A program made the translations under genes and the position numbers. This document shows positions 1 through 9,100 of a stretch of DNA of 51,818 nt, in pieces (within the stretch, counting starts at the first letter, position 1; each line of letters begins with the position of its first letter). The notes beneath the pieces are model-generated. The model did no database searches. It had not been told where the DNA came from and worked only from the letters and a program-made list of their open reading frames with translations. The DNA comes from Helicobacter cynogastricus. GTDB taxonomy: Bacteria > Campylobacterota > Campylobacteria > Campylobacterales > Helicobacteraceae. The stretch covers positions 504,470 to 556,287 of the forward strand of contig NZ_FZMQ01000005.1 in the NCBI RefSeq assembly GCF_900197855.1, given 5' to 3'.

Positions 1-467
1 TTGACATGCCAAATAGGGTTTTCTACACTACAGCCTGAAGCTGTGAGGTTTTTAATGTGATAGGTATTTTGATTGGCATGGGCAATATCTGCACTAATCC
101 ATATCCCACTCACACTATCTTGTACATAAAAGGGAAAAATGAGCTCATAACGCTCATTGAGTTTGATCTTGATGTGCTCGGCACGCACTAAAAGCCCCTC
201 ACCTCTGTAAATCTTGACATTTCCATTAAGAGTGGCCTCTTTTGTCTCTGTGTTATAGGAAACTTCATCAGCCATGATATATACATCGTAGTTGAGCAGG
301 ATCGCATGTCCAGTGGCTGTAACAATGCGATTTTTAGCTTCCACATGGTCGGCCAAAAGCTCAAAAATTTTATGATTTTTCTTGTCAAATTTTTGCACAG
401 CAACTTGTTGCTTTGCTTCCACACTTGTCCACAAAATCCAACATAAAAGAACAAAGCGCCAAAGCAT
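1..467 (-). CDS. lptD: LptD (LPS-assembly outer-membrane protein), N-terminal part; gene continues off the left edge
   Basis: LptD (Imp/OstA) is the outer-membrane barrel that inserts LPS into the outer leaflet. Reading the minus strand from the ATG at 467 gives an uninterrupted frame to the window edge. It begins with a signal peptide (MLWRFVLLCWILWTSVEA, residues 1-18). An OstA/LptA-like beta-jellyroll follows, with repeated strands such as 'DHVEAKNRIVTATGHAIL' and 'VSYNTETKEATLNGNVKIY', and a 'TASGC...NPIWHV' segment typical of LptD. The upstream RDD gene ends (TGA) directly before this ATG, so the two are translationally coupled. The order purD, RDD, lptD matches what I remember of the H. 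pylori HP1218-HP1216 block. The barrel lies outside the window. Confidence 0.85.
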   Translation of the reverse strand, partial: MLWRFVLLCWILWTSVEAKQQVAVQKFDKKNHKIFELLADHVEAKNRIVTATGHAILLNYDVYIMADEVSYNTETKEATLNGNVKIYRGEGLLVRAEHIKIKLNERYELIFPFYVQDSVSGIWISADIAHANQNTYHIKNLTASGCSVENPIWHV

Positions 468-920
468 TCATTTGGTCATGATAATCAAAGTCTTAGCCCC
501 TCTATCATGGAAAGTGCGCTGAAATTTATCTCTGGAAAGATAAAAAAAAGGACACAATAGGGCAAGCTCTTTGAGGGCATAACGCTTTAATCTCTCTGAA
601 AAGGTGGGTCTATCTAAACTTTTTAAACTCACAACCCGTAAATGAAAAACCAATTTCCCCACACTTGCCCAAAAAAAACCCATAAAAACCCCCTCATAAC
701 ACAAATGCAGAAAAGCATACAGCAGAATGTAGCGCAAAAAAACATGAGTATTGAGCAAAAAACCCAAATGTAGAGCGTCTAACCAATGCGTGTTAAAATC
801 CCAAGCTACCAACCCCACCAAGAGCATGTCCACCCCATAAGCCCCCACACGACACCACCAAGGGGCAAGCACAAGTCGTTCTTTATAAATTGTTTCTTCA
901 AGTTTGTAATAATCGGACAT
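468..920 (-). CDS. RDD-family small membrane protein
   Basis: A protein of about 150 residues with three to four hydrophobic segments. The family-defining basic/acidic pattern is at the start of the first helix ('WWCRVGAYGVDMLLVGLVAW', about residues 22-41), followed by hydrophobic stretches near 55-85 and 90-112. RDD proteins are small inner-membrane proteins of mostly unknown function; some are proposed transporters or chaperone-like partners. The ATG at 920 is preferred over the TTG at 923 because it overlaps the purD stop as TGATG, the usual coupled arrangement. It sits between purD and lptD in a tightly packed operon. No specific role can be assigned beyond the family. Confidence 0.8.
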   Translation of the reverse strand: MSDYYKLEETIYKERLVLAPWWCRVGAYGVDMLLVGLVAWDFNTHWLDALHLGFLLNTHVFLRYILLYAFLHLCYEGVFMGFFWASVGKLVFHLRVVSLKSLDRPTFSERLKRYALKELALLCPFFYLSRDKFQRTFHDRGAKTLIIMTK

Positions 921-2155
921 CAAAAGCCGATATCCTCGCGGAACTGCATGCCTTCAAATTGCACCTTGCGCACCAAATTGTAAGCATGCCCTCTAGCTTC
1001 CAAAAGCGTCTTACCCATTCCCACGCACACACCCACACGCCCTCCAGAAACTGAAAAGACTCCATTTTCTTGAACAATCTCACCCAAATCCAAATGCCCA
1101 TTTTTTTCATCCATTGGATCGATATAGACGCTCTGACCTTCTGACATTTGATAAGGGTAATCCTTAGAAGCAAGCACCACGCCTAAGCAGTGTTGGGAGT
1201 GCAACTCTAGTTGCAATTCCTGCAAATTGCCCTCTAAAGTCGCTTGACAAAGATCCAATAAAGGAGTCTTGAGCAAAGGAAGCAACACGCAACACTCTGG
1301 ATCTCCAAAATGCACATTATATTCGAGCAAATAGGGTTCTAAAGTTCCTTCCTCTTGAATAGCCATAACACCAGCATACAAAACTCCTACAAAAGGCTTG
1401 TTTGCAACTTGCATCGCCCTTAAGATAGGCTCAATAATTCTAGTTGCGATTTTTTGTTGCAAAATCACATCGCATATATCTGCGGGCACAAAAGCCCCCA
1501 TCCCCTCTGTGGTAGGCCCTCCTCCGGCAAGCTGTTTATATGTCTGACAAGGAGGTAACAAAAGATAACTATCATGGTGTGCAAGGGCAAAAATGGAAAG
1601 CTCTACACCTTCTAAATAGCTTTCGGCCACTACTTTTTTTTGCCCCTGTCCATTAAAGAGATGATCCAAAGCTGCCATACTTGCGTCTTCATCTTGTACA
1701 ACCACCACCCCGTCGGTACACAAACCATCAGCCTTAAACACCAAGGGGTAGCGCAATCCTTGAAGTTGATCTAAGTTAGGGCTTGTGAGGATTGTAAAGG
1801 GAGGGAGTGGCACATGATGGAGCTTGGCCATTTCCTTAGCAAAGCTCTTGGAGCTTTCTAGCAAGCTAGCTTGCTGGCTAGGTCCAAAAACTTTAAGCCC
1901 TGCACTCTGGCAAAGATCGCTCAAACCTTCCACTAGAGGTTGTGTAGCCCCTACCACAATTAGATCGATCTTTTTTTCTAAGGCGAATGCGACCAGCTGT
2001 TGGTGATCAGAATAGCTAATATTCACTCCAAGACTTTGAGTCCCCCCATTGCCCGGGCAAAAATAAATATCGCCCACACGCGTATCCTCCCTAAATTTGC
2101 GTCCCAGCGCATACTCGCGTGCCCCACTCCCCATGATTAAAATTCTCTTCTTCAT
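920..2155 (-). CDS. purD: Phosphoribosylamine-glycine ligase (GARS)
   Basis: PurD joins glycine to 5-phosphoribosylamine using ATP, the second step of purine synthesis, in the cytoplasm. The 411-residue length is near the usual 420. The N-terminal nucleotide-binding motif reads GSGAREYAL where most homologues have GSGGREHAL. The ATP-grasp body is recognisable: 'YPLVFKADGLCTDGVVVV' (about 134-151), 'VVAESYLEGVELSIFAL' (about 174-190), 'GPTTEGMGAF', and 'LEYNVHFGDPE' with the metal-binding N and E. The departures GG to GA, H to Y and E-N-V-H (usually E-F-N-x-R) show a diverged but intact enzyme. It is the first gene of the purD-RDD-lptD operon; its stop overlaps the next ATG. Confidence 0.92.
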   Translation of the reverse strand: MKKRILIMGSGAREYALGRKFREDTRVGDIYFCPGNGGTQSLGVNISYSDHQQLVAFALEKKIDLIVVGATQPLVEGLSDLCQSAGLKVFGPSQQASLLESSKSFAKEMAKLHHVPLPPFTILTSPNLDQLQGLRYPLVFKADGLCTDGVVVVQDEDASMAALDHLFNGQGQKKVVAESYLEGVELSIFALAHHDSYLLLPPCQTYKQLAGGGPTTEGMGAFVPADICDVILQQKIATRIIEPILRAMQVANKPFVGVLYAGVMAIQEEGTLEPYLLEYNVHFGDPECCVLLPLLKTPLLDLCQATLEGNLQELQLELHSQHCLGVVLASKDYPYQMSEGQSVYIDPMDEKNGHLDLGEIVQENGVFSVSGGRVGVCVGMGKTLLEARGHAYNLVRKVQFEGMQFREDIGF

Positions 2156-2194
2156 CTAAACCTTACATTCACCCAGATGATCGTTACTATGTTG

Positions 2195-2214
2195 CGTAGT
2201 TCAATGAAGCTACG
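2195..2214 (-). promoter_or_regulatory. Hairpin in the purD leader
   Basis: Inverted repeat CGTAG-TTC-AAT-GAA-G-CTACG: an eight-pair stem with one bulged base, about 40 bases before the purD ATG, inside the roughly 200-base leader predicted from the promoter at 2364. It could be an attenuator or mRNA-stability element. No T-run follows it, so it is not a plain terminator. Confidence 0.35.
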
Positions 2215-2323
2215 AATAAGCCATGAGGGCTTTCTTAGGTGGCAGATCCTTTAAAAAGGAAATACCAAGCACACAAAAGCCACTACACCAGCCTCCAAAG
2301 ATAATAATAAACGAACTTACCAA
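2210..2323 (-). CDS. Candidate very small membrane ORF (37 aa), possibly a remnant
   Basis: Between the purD promoter and purD the minus strand carries a strongly hydrophobic frame. The peptide begins with 'VSSFIIIFGGWCSGF', continues 'CVLGISFLKDLPPKKALMAYS' and ends at TAG. It looks like one membrane helix with a positively charged tail, rather than random translation. The only start in frame is TTG at 2323, without a clear ribosome-binding site. A stop lies just upstream, and an ATG in another frame (starting MPNLAWMIR) precedes it. A frameshifted small gene or a chance frame are both possible. I do not recognise a family. Confidence 0.25.
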   Translation of the reverse strand: MVSSFIIIFGGWCSGFCVLGISFLKDLPPKKALMAYS

Positions 2324-2363
2324 AAGTAGAAACGCGAATCATCCAGGCTAAATTTGGCATGGC

Positions 2364-2369
2364 ATTATA
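2364..2369 (-). promoter_or_regulatory. -10 element (TATAAT) for the purD operon
   Basis: A perfect TATAAT on the minus strand, just beyond the stop of the rqcH-like gene and about 210 bases before purD. Helicobacter sigma-80 promoters depend mainly on the -10 hexamer, so no strong -35 is expected. It implies a long 5' leader for purD. Confidence 0.55.
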
Positions 2370-2381
2370 CTTTAATGTAAC

Positions 2382-3716
2382 TTAGATTGCGATAGTGATT
2401 GTATTAAAGTGGGTATAAAAAACATGGGCTCCGGGGGTTTTGGGCGCAAATTTGACATTTTTTCTTTGCGTATAATCCACGCGTACCTTAAGGGATTGCC
2501 TACTAGGATTTGGGCAAGTCAATTTAGCTAGTAAAGTGCAAGCCTTACTTAAAAGGGTTTCTGAGGGGTTGAAAGGGTGGGAAAAAATCACCATGTGAGA
2601 ACCGGGCATATTATAAACATGCGCCCAAATATCGCGCGTACGCGCCATTTTAAGCAGATCGCGATTTTCCTGTTGGTTGCGCCCAATCACCACGCGCACC
2701 CCCTCAATTTCAAAAGTCTCTAAACGCATATTTTTGGCCATATGGCGGGTAATTTTAGGTTTCACTAGCTCCAAATCTTCTAACTTAGCCTCTTGTAAAA
2801 AATGGAGTTTGGCTTTTAAAAAGGCGATCTTGGAGGTGAGATTTTCTGCTTGCAAAGCAATATGGACAGCTTTTTGAGCACTCTTTTTAGCCATTTTGAA
2901 AAGTTTATTTGCCGCGTCGCTAAAGGATCGAGAACGCGGTGGCAACACGATACACTGATCTTCTAAAAAAATCTGTGGCGCGTAGAGATCGCTACTTTTG
3001 AGGGTGTGTAAATGAATGAGGAGTAAATTAGCGTGTTGTCGCTGTTCTAGGGCGTTTTGTTCAAGTTGTGTAGCACTGGGCAACCCAGCTAGAATAGTTT
3101 CTAAATTATCCTGTTTCTTGCGCCATGTTTGGCGGAGTTGTGTTTTTGCTTGCTCAAGCTTTTGCAAGCTGTATTTGGTGTGGATATCCTCCAAAGTGTG
3201 TAAGAGGGCAGAGGTGTCCATTTGCTCTAAAGGAGGGCGCATAAAGGAAGTTTTCTTGAGAGGAGCTAGGGTTTTGTGTTTGAGTACGGGGCGATAACTC
3301 TGCTCTAAGGTTAGAAAATGCAAGGCTTCTAAAACCCGTCCTTGAGAGTCCAGTAAAATAGCGTTGCTGTGTTTACCGGTAAATTCAAGCTGTAAAAAAG
3401 CTTGGATTTTTTTATAGCTGTGCGCGCATTCTAGGGCGATTTTGAGGATACGATCCTCATTTTCCAAAAATGCGTCCAAAATGGTGGCGTTAGAGGCATA
3501 TTTCTCTAAAGCAAGATTGAGAGGGGTTTTAGGATAATTGCGCTCTTTGGAAGAATCCACAAAAATATAGCTTTGCCCCTTTTGCAAGCAAGCCTTAAAA
3601 AGATATTTTGGGGTGTCTAAAGAAAAAATATTTTGGTGGTGGCGGATGGTGATCTTGGGTTGTTGTCTTAAGAGTTGGGCGGTATTATATAAAAGATTAT
3701 AGCTAAGAGCACTCAA
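2382..3716 (-). CDS. NFACT-family RqcH/Rqc2 homologue (fibronectin-binding-protein-like)
   Basis: A 444-residue protein of the NFACT family (Rqc2/NEMF/RqcH; older annotations say fibronectin- or fibrinogen-binding). Family members bind stalled 50S subunits carrying peptidyl-tRNA and recruit tRNA-Ala for C-terminal tailing. The N-terminal NFACT-N domain spans about 1-200 ('FVDSSKERNYP', 'ILDSQGRVLEALHFL'). A coiled-coil region covers about 190-330. The C-terminal NFACT-R (DUF814) domain has 'RDIWAHVYNMPGSHMVIFS' (about 360-380) and a lysine-rich end. It starts at TTG 3716 inside the recN 3' end, with AAGGA six bases upstream; the 14-base overlap shows coupling. Synteny with nadK and recN matches H. 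pylori HP1392-HP1394 as I recall it. The ribosome-quality-control role is inferred from family knowledge. Confidence 0.85.
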   Translation of the reverse strand: MSALSYNLLYNTAQLLRQQPKITIRHHQNIFSLDTPKYLFKACLQKGQSYIFVDSSKERNYPKTPLNLALEKYASNATILDAFLENEDRILKIALECAHSYKKIQAFLQLEFTGKHSNAILLDSQGRVLEALHFLTLEQSYRPVLKHKTLAPLKKTSFMRPPLEQMDTSALLHTLEDIHTKYSLQKLEQAKTQLRQTWRKKQDNLETILAGLPSATQLEQNALEQRQHANLLLIHLHTLKSSDLYAPQIFLEDQCIVLPPRSRSFSDAANKLFKMAKKSAQKAVHIALQAENLTSKIAFLKAKLHFLQEAKLEDLELVKPKITRHMAKNMRLETFEIEGVRVVIGRNQQENRDLLKMARTRDIWAHVYNMPGSHMVIFSHPFNPSETLLSKACTLLAKLTCPNPSRQSLKVRVDYTQRKNVKFAPKTPGAHVFYTHFNTITIAI

Positions 3717-5199
3717 GTTTCATCCTTGCATACGCTAGAGCTTCCTGCCCCAAATTAGAATCCACCATGCGCGCAATTTCCAAAATCTGCTCTTGTTTAT
3801 TGAGTAATTTAGCCCGAGTGTTCTCTCCATCTTTGTAGACTAAAAAATGTGCATCGGCTAGGCTGGGAAGATGAGGGGCATGAGAGATAGCGATCACTTG
3901 ATACAGAGCGCTTAATTCTTTGAGAATATTAGCCACACACGCGCTCTCTTGCCCGCTTAAATTGGTGTCTAATTCATCCACTAAAATCGTTTGCATAGAT
4001 GTATCTTGTTGGCAACGCTTGGCTTTGATAGCTAAAATCGCTAGACGCAGACGATTAAATTCCCCCGCACTCAATGTAGCAGACACGCTATTATTCAAAG
4101 ACAGCTGGAGATTATCTAGCCCGTGCGCGCTTAAATTTGTTGCTTCTAAGCGTAGCATGGGGTTTTTAAGCAAGAGTTTTACGCTGTATTCCTCTAGCAT
4201 AGCTTGCATGGCGGGCAGATGTTCATGGCGGGCTTGTCTAATTTGTAAACCTAATTGCATACAAGTATTTTCTAAGCGCGTCATTGTATTTTGGGCTGTT
4301 TGAAGCGCGTCATCGTGATTGCAGTAGTGTTGATAATCTTTTTCTAGTTTCTCTTTTTGGGCGCGCGCTTGCGCTTCGCTTCCATATTTACGCAAAACGC
4401 TCCCAAGTTTTGCCATTTCATCTAGCAAAGCTTCCATATCAATATTTTCTAATTCCTCAAGTTTAAACACTTCATCTAGCAAAATTTGACGGGCATCTTC
4501 AAGATTTTGCATGAGCTGTTGGACAAACTCCACTGAAGCAGAGCTAGAAGTCAAAGCTCTATGAATAATACTTATGTTCTCTAAGGCTTGTAATCCTTCT
4601 TGGATACGCTCCCCTCTTTCTTCCTTGTTGCGGTGCTGGGCTTTGAGGGTTTCTAAACGCGCATACGCCCCTTCTTCTAAGTTGAGTGCGCGTAATTTAG
4701 AAAGCTCAAAATAAACCATCTCTTTACGCGTTTCAATGTCCTGATTTTCTTGTTGGAGTCGTGTTAAGCGATCGCACGCCTCCAAATAGCCTTGATACGC
4801 TTCTTGAAATTCAAGGCGTAAATTTTGATCCAAATAACTATCTAAAATCTCTAAGAGAAAAAATGATTGAAGTTCATAGGTGTGCTTGTGGCTGGAAATG
4901 TGTAAGATATGCGGATTAAAGCGCGTAGCAAGAAGTTTTTTAGAAATGGGCGCACCATCGCAAGCATAACGCGTTTGTTTCTCTTTAGAGGCGGTGATTG
5001 TATGATTTATAGGCACTTTCCAAGAAACTTCTAGGGTTTTAGCGTGCACAGGTGCGCGCCCAACACTCCCCAAGATACACGCCAATAAAACGCTTTTCCC
5101 ACTTCCACTCACCCCGCTAATCACATTCAAACAAGGATGGAAACGCAAAGACAGGGTTTCAAAAACTAAAGCATCGCGTACCTCTAAAATCTCTATCAT
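3703..5199 (-). CDS. recN: DNA repair protein RecN (SMC-like ATPase)
   Basis: RecN is an SMC-like ATPase that helps join broken DNA ends during double-strand-break repair by recombination. The protein has Walker A GVSGSGKS (residues 29-36), two central coiled-coil arms (about 130-345), the signature 'LSAGEFNRLRLAILAIKA', Walker B 'TILVDELDTNLSG', and 'ISHAPHLPSLAD' near the C-terminus. At 498 residues it is shorter than the usual 550, as other Helicobacter RecN proteins are. The gene sits 34 bases after nadK and overlaps the following NFACT gene, so the three probably form one operon. Confidence 0.92.
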   Translation of the reverse strand: MIEILEVRDALVFETLSLRFHPCLNVISGVSGSGKSVLLACILGSVGRAPVHAKTLEVSWKVPINHTITASKEKQTRYACDGAPISKKLLATRFNPHILHISSHKHTYELQSFFLLEILDSYLDQNLRLEFQEAYQGYLEACDRLTRLQQENQDIETRKEMVYFELSKLRALNLEEGAYARLETLKAQHRNKEERGERIQEGLQALENISIIHRALTSSSASVEFVQQLMQNLEDARQILLDEVFKLEELENIDMEALLDEMAKLGSVLRKYGSEAQARAQKEKLEKDYQHYCNHDDALQTAQNTMTRLENTCMQLGLQIRQARHEHLPAMQAMLEEYSVKLLLKNPMLRLEATNLSAHGLDNLQLSLNNSVSATLSAGEFNRLRLAILAIKAKRCQQDTSMQTILVDELDTNLSGQESACVANILKELSALYQVIAISHAPHLPSLADAHFLVYKDGENTRAKLLNKQEQILEIARMVDSNLGQEALAYARMKLECS

Positions 5200-5233
5200 A
5201 TTTTTATGCTACTACACAGAAGTTTAAAGCCGA

Positions 5234-6025
5234 CTAATTGCGCCCGCCCCAAGAAAATTTTTCGCGCAAGACTTTAAAATAATCTCGATCAAGGGGCTGA
5301 AGCAAGATCGCCTGTTGAGAAGCGCGTTTGAGGATGAGCTTTTGGTAGGGGTGCATGAAGTAGTGCTTTTGCCCATCTACCACTACCATGCAGGATTTTT
5401 TAGGCCGTACTCCCAAGCGCATATGCGCGCCTAAAATTAAAGGTCTTTGTGTGAGGGAATGGGGGGCTATGGGTGTGATGAGGATATTTTCACAAAGAGG
5501 GTGCACCACTGAACCCCCCACACTGATATTATAAGCACTCGATCCTAACGGAGTTGCAAAGATGAGTCCATCCACTTGATAAATATTAGCCAATTTGCCA
5601 TCTACAAATAATTCTAATTCTAAAATGCCATAGACATCTTTACGGCTCACTACCATGTCATTCACACATGCAAAGGGCGTACTTTTATCCTCCCCATCTT
5701 CAAAGTAAGCTTCTAACATCATGTGTTTTTCAATTTTGTAGTGCCCTCTTTTTAATTCCTCTAAAAAGTTCCCTAAATTTTCCAAATTTATCGCGCTCAA
5801 AAATCCCAAATGCCCCACATGTACTCCAAAGCATGTTGCCCCGCTCCGCAGAGCCCCTAAAAGTGTGCCATCTCCACCCAAGCAGAGTACAATTCCTTCA
5901 GACTTAGGGTTAAAATCATAGGCGATCTGAGCAACTTGCAAAGCTTGTTCAAGATTGCATATACACTCTGGGGGCACTAGAGGTCTGAGGATGATATGCA
6001 CAAAAGACACAGGAGGGTTACTCAT
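5234..6025 (-). CDS. nadK: NAD kinase
   Basis: NadK phosphorylates NAD to NADP in the cytoplasm and sets the NADPH pool. The diagnostic GGDGT motif is present ('LCLGGDGTLLGALRS', about residues 48-62), followed by 'GVHVGHLGFLSA', 'NDMVVSR' and the glycine-rich 'DGLIFATPLGSSAYNISVGGSVVHP' region, all of which line the NAD/ATP site. At 263 residues it is about 20 shorter than usual, and the loss is in the poorly conserved N-terminus. It is the first gene of the nadK-recN-rqcH cluster; a terminator just upstream separates it from the large autotransporter gene. Confidence 0.93.
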   Translation of the reverse strand: MSNPPVSFVHIILRPLVPPECICNLEQALQVAQIAYDFNPKSEGIVLCLGGDGTLLGALRSGATCFGVHVGHLGFLSAINLENLGNFLEELKRGHYKIEKHMMLEAYFEDGEDKSTPFACVNDMVVSRKDVYGILELELFVDGKLANIYQVDGLIFATPLGSSAYNISVGGSVVHPLCENILITPIAPHSLTQRPLILGAHMRLGVRPKKSCMVVVDGQKHYFMHPYQKLILKRASQQAILLQPLDRDYFKVLREKFSWGGRN

Positions 6026-6041
6026 TTATAAAACTTATCTT

Positions 6042-6077
6042 TTAAAATCAAAAACCCCAAGAGAAAACCCCTTGGAG
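6042..6077 (-). terminator. Rho-independent terminator of the VacA-like gene
   Basis: On the minus strand CTCCAAG (6077-6071) pairs with CTTGGGG (6061-6055), seven pairs including one G-T, around a nine-base loop, and is followed by a T-run (TTTTTGATTTT). It lies about 50 bases after the autotransporter stop and just before the nadK start. Confidence 0.7.
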
Positions 6078-6124
6078 CTAAAAGGAGGGGACACGACCTT
6101 ATCTAGTTTCTTCTAAGAGCTTTC

Positions 6125-9100
6125 TTAAAAAGCATAGCGCATGCCCACATTGCCCGTAATGTTGATGTCCTGGTAATTAATTCCAAAACGCGCACCGATT
6201 CCGGCATTAATGTAAAAAGAACGCCATAAGCGCACTTCGCCTCCAGTTGTTAGACCCGCAAAAGTGTTATAGAGTCCGCCCTTGCGGTAACTCAAGGTGT
6301 CATCTCCAATGAAACGCACTAACTTATCACCTCCTGAGCGCACAAAAAGGTCGCGTCCAATATCAGCCAGAACAAAGTAGTAGGAATTTTTCCCAAAGTA
6401 ATGCCGACTTTCTAAGGCAAGATTGAGGGTGAAGACGGATTTGTTGGCCGGATTGGCGTTAGCTTTAAATTGGCCATAAAGGGGGTTATCCATTACACCC
6501 CGCAAACCTGAAAGACCAATGTAGTAATAACGCAAAGCAACTTGGGGTTTGAGCACCACATGTTTATTTTTAAAGAAGAAATCATAGCCGTAGTTAGCAC
6601 CAACATTCGTAGTCCAAGTGCTATAGTTGTAGCGTTGATTGACAATAGTTAAAATGGGGTTAGATGCTTGGATATAGGTTTTATTATACCCCCAAGTCTC
6701 ATTAGCACTCAAGGTGATCTCACTCCGCTTAACAAACACGCGGCTATAAACCCCCACATTGACATTATTAGAGCCAGAGTTAGCGATATTGCCCCGAAAA
6801 TTGCTATACCCATAAGCCATATAGCCCCCCACAATCACCCCTTTTACAAAACGATCGTAACCTACATTGATTCCATAGAGTGTCCCTGTACCTCCAGCTA
6901 CAAAACTAGCCCCACCCACACCCTGCATCCATAGGTTATTTTTGAGCACATCGCGTTGGGAGTATTTGAGGATCACATCCATCGCATTGGGCACAGCACT
7001 AGCAAATTTTTTGCCTCTCAGACTTTCTAGCATGTCTGCAAAACTAGGGGTGTCAGGCAGAGGACTAGAGAGTTTTGTCAAACGACTCATCTGTTGGGTG
7101 TAGGTGTTGATCTGTAAAATATCTGTAGAATTTGCCTTAAGATTGGGAGAGGCGATCAGATCGATGCTATTGGCGATGTCTTTAGCCACCTGTACTAACT
7201 CTTTGATGGAATGATCTTCTAAATAATAGGGTGCAAAGAGGGGGGAGTTTTTGGTGTTGATTAAGAGCTGTTGTAGCCAATTCATCACCCGCGCTCCCCC
7301 GGCTTGGTAGATGGCATCTACACTGCTTTGCCCTTGAATTTGTTGGATATAGTTTTGGACATTGGGCACGGAGATGTTGAGAGCTTGATTCACCCCTACT
7401 TGCATTTTATTATAAGCGATGGACGCGCTGACTATCTGTCCGTCTTGGTTTTTGTAGCTGACAAGCAGACCATCTTTGCCAATCTGCACCGCCTGACCAT
7501 TGTAGGTTAAGCCATTCCCTTGCGCGTTGAGCTGGAGTTTTTGCCCATCGATGTCAAGGTAGGTATAAAGTGTGAGATAGTCTTGCCAACTATTGGGGTT
7601 GAAAGCTTGATTAACCAATCCATAGCGAATCCATTTATTGGCATCTATAAGAGTGTAAACTCTCTGAGTGGAGGCATTAGAAGTGGCTACCTGTGCAAGT
7701 GTGCTTGTTTGGGTCTGTGGGGTTGGTGTGGCTTGTGGGGTTGGGGCGGTGGTGTTAAGAATGAAAGCGTTCGCGCTGTTAGGATTGAGTGTGGCAACCC
7801 CTGCTACACTGATAAAGGGGTTATTGACACTTTGGGCATTGCTATTAAAAGTCATCGTGCCATAGCTGTTCAAATTCCCGCCTACATTAATTCCCCCCAC
7901 CCCCGTGCTCAGAGTCGCTCCATTATAGAGGTTAAAATTTTGCGCCACACTCAGAGCACTACTAGAGGCGTTACTAAGTGTTGTGATAATGCCGAGATTA
8001 TTGGCTTTTAAAGACGCGTTAGTGCCTAATTGAATCGTGCCAACTTGGGTATTTTGAGTTACTCTTGAGAGATCGATGCTCCCCCCTTTTGAGGCATCGA
8101 TTGTGCCTCCCATGTAGAAATTTTGCGCATTCACTACCAAACTTTCATAGGGGTTTGTGGTAGCAATCGTCCCCTTTTGCACAAAGAGATTATTAAATTG
8201 CGCGTTGATATTCAAACCATCGCTAGCATTTAGCGTAGTGAGATTGATATTAGAGGTGTCATTAGAGAAAAAGTTAAGCGTGCCCTGAGAGTTGGTAAAA
8301 TCAATGCTATTTTGTCCCATAAAGACAATCTGCTTGCCGGCTACAAAGTTTAAAGCCCCGCCTGTCGCGTTGCTAAAACTGCTATTGGACACCAACACAT
8401 CCCCATTAGCCAAAAAGTTAAAATACCCCTTCTCCCAAAAATTGCTCAATGCCTTAGGAGCTAAGAGCGATCCCACCCCCAAACTTTGCAACTTTTCTTG
8501 TAAAGATTGGGGCAGAATGCTCCCCAAACCATTTGCCCAAATTCCCCCTAGTCCTTTGCCCGCGATGAGGGCTCGGACCACCTTTTGCACATCCTGATCT
8601 TGTTGGAGGTTTTTGAGCGTGTCCATTGCCTGAGCCCCAAAGATTTGGCTGATGATCTTCTCTCCAATATTTTCTGCCGCACTCACCATCTCTTTAGAAG
8701 GGTTGAGAGCATCTTGAAGCGCAACACTGATCATCTCGCTAAGAATTTGTGGACCTAACCACTCCACGGTTTTATTGAGCAAATCAGAATTAGTTAAAAG
8801 CCCCTCAAAAACCTGCCCAAAGGTGTTGTTTTTTAAGAAATTATTGAGCGCAGCCTGCCCTTGGGGGGTGTTAGGAAAATTGAGCATGCCATTGACATTC
8901 ATATGGGAAATGGGCGATAGGGATCCAATGAGATTAAGCAAAGTGTCATTGCCAAAAAAACCATTAGCTAAGCTTGCAACAGTCTGAGACCCTCCTAGTG
9001 GCAACATTTTATTAATCTCGCCAAAAATTCTATTCTGCTCCTCTTGGCTCAGACTATAAACCAGCCCACCACTCCCTAATACAGAGCTCACGGTTTTAGT

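Noticed and set aside
188..454. An 88-residue minus-strand frame at the left edge
   Set aside because: It is a shadow of lptD. The lptD frame from ATG 467 is open to the edge, starts with a signal peptide and has OstA-like strands.
7520..8011. A 163-residue plus-strand frame opposite the autotransporter
   Set aside because: Low-complexity antisense of the Asn/Gly-rich passenger; no promoter or recognisable motif.
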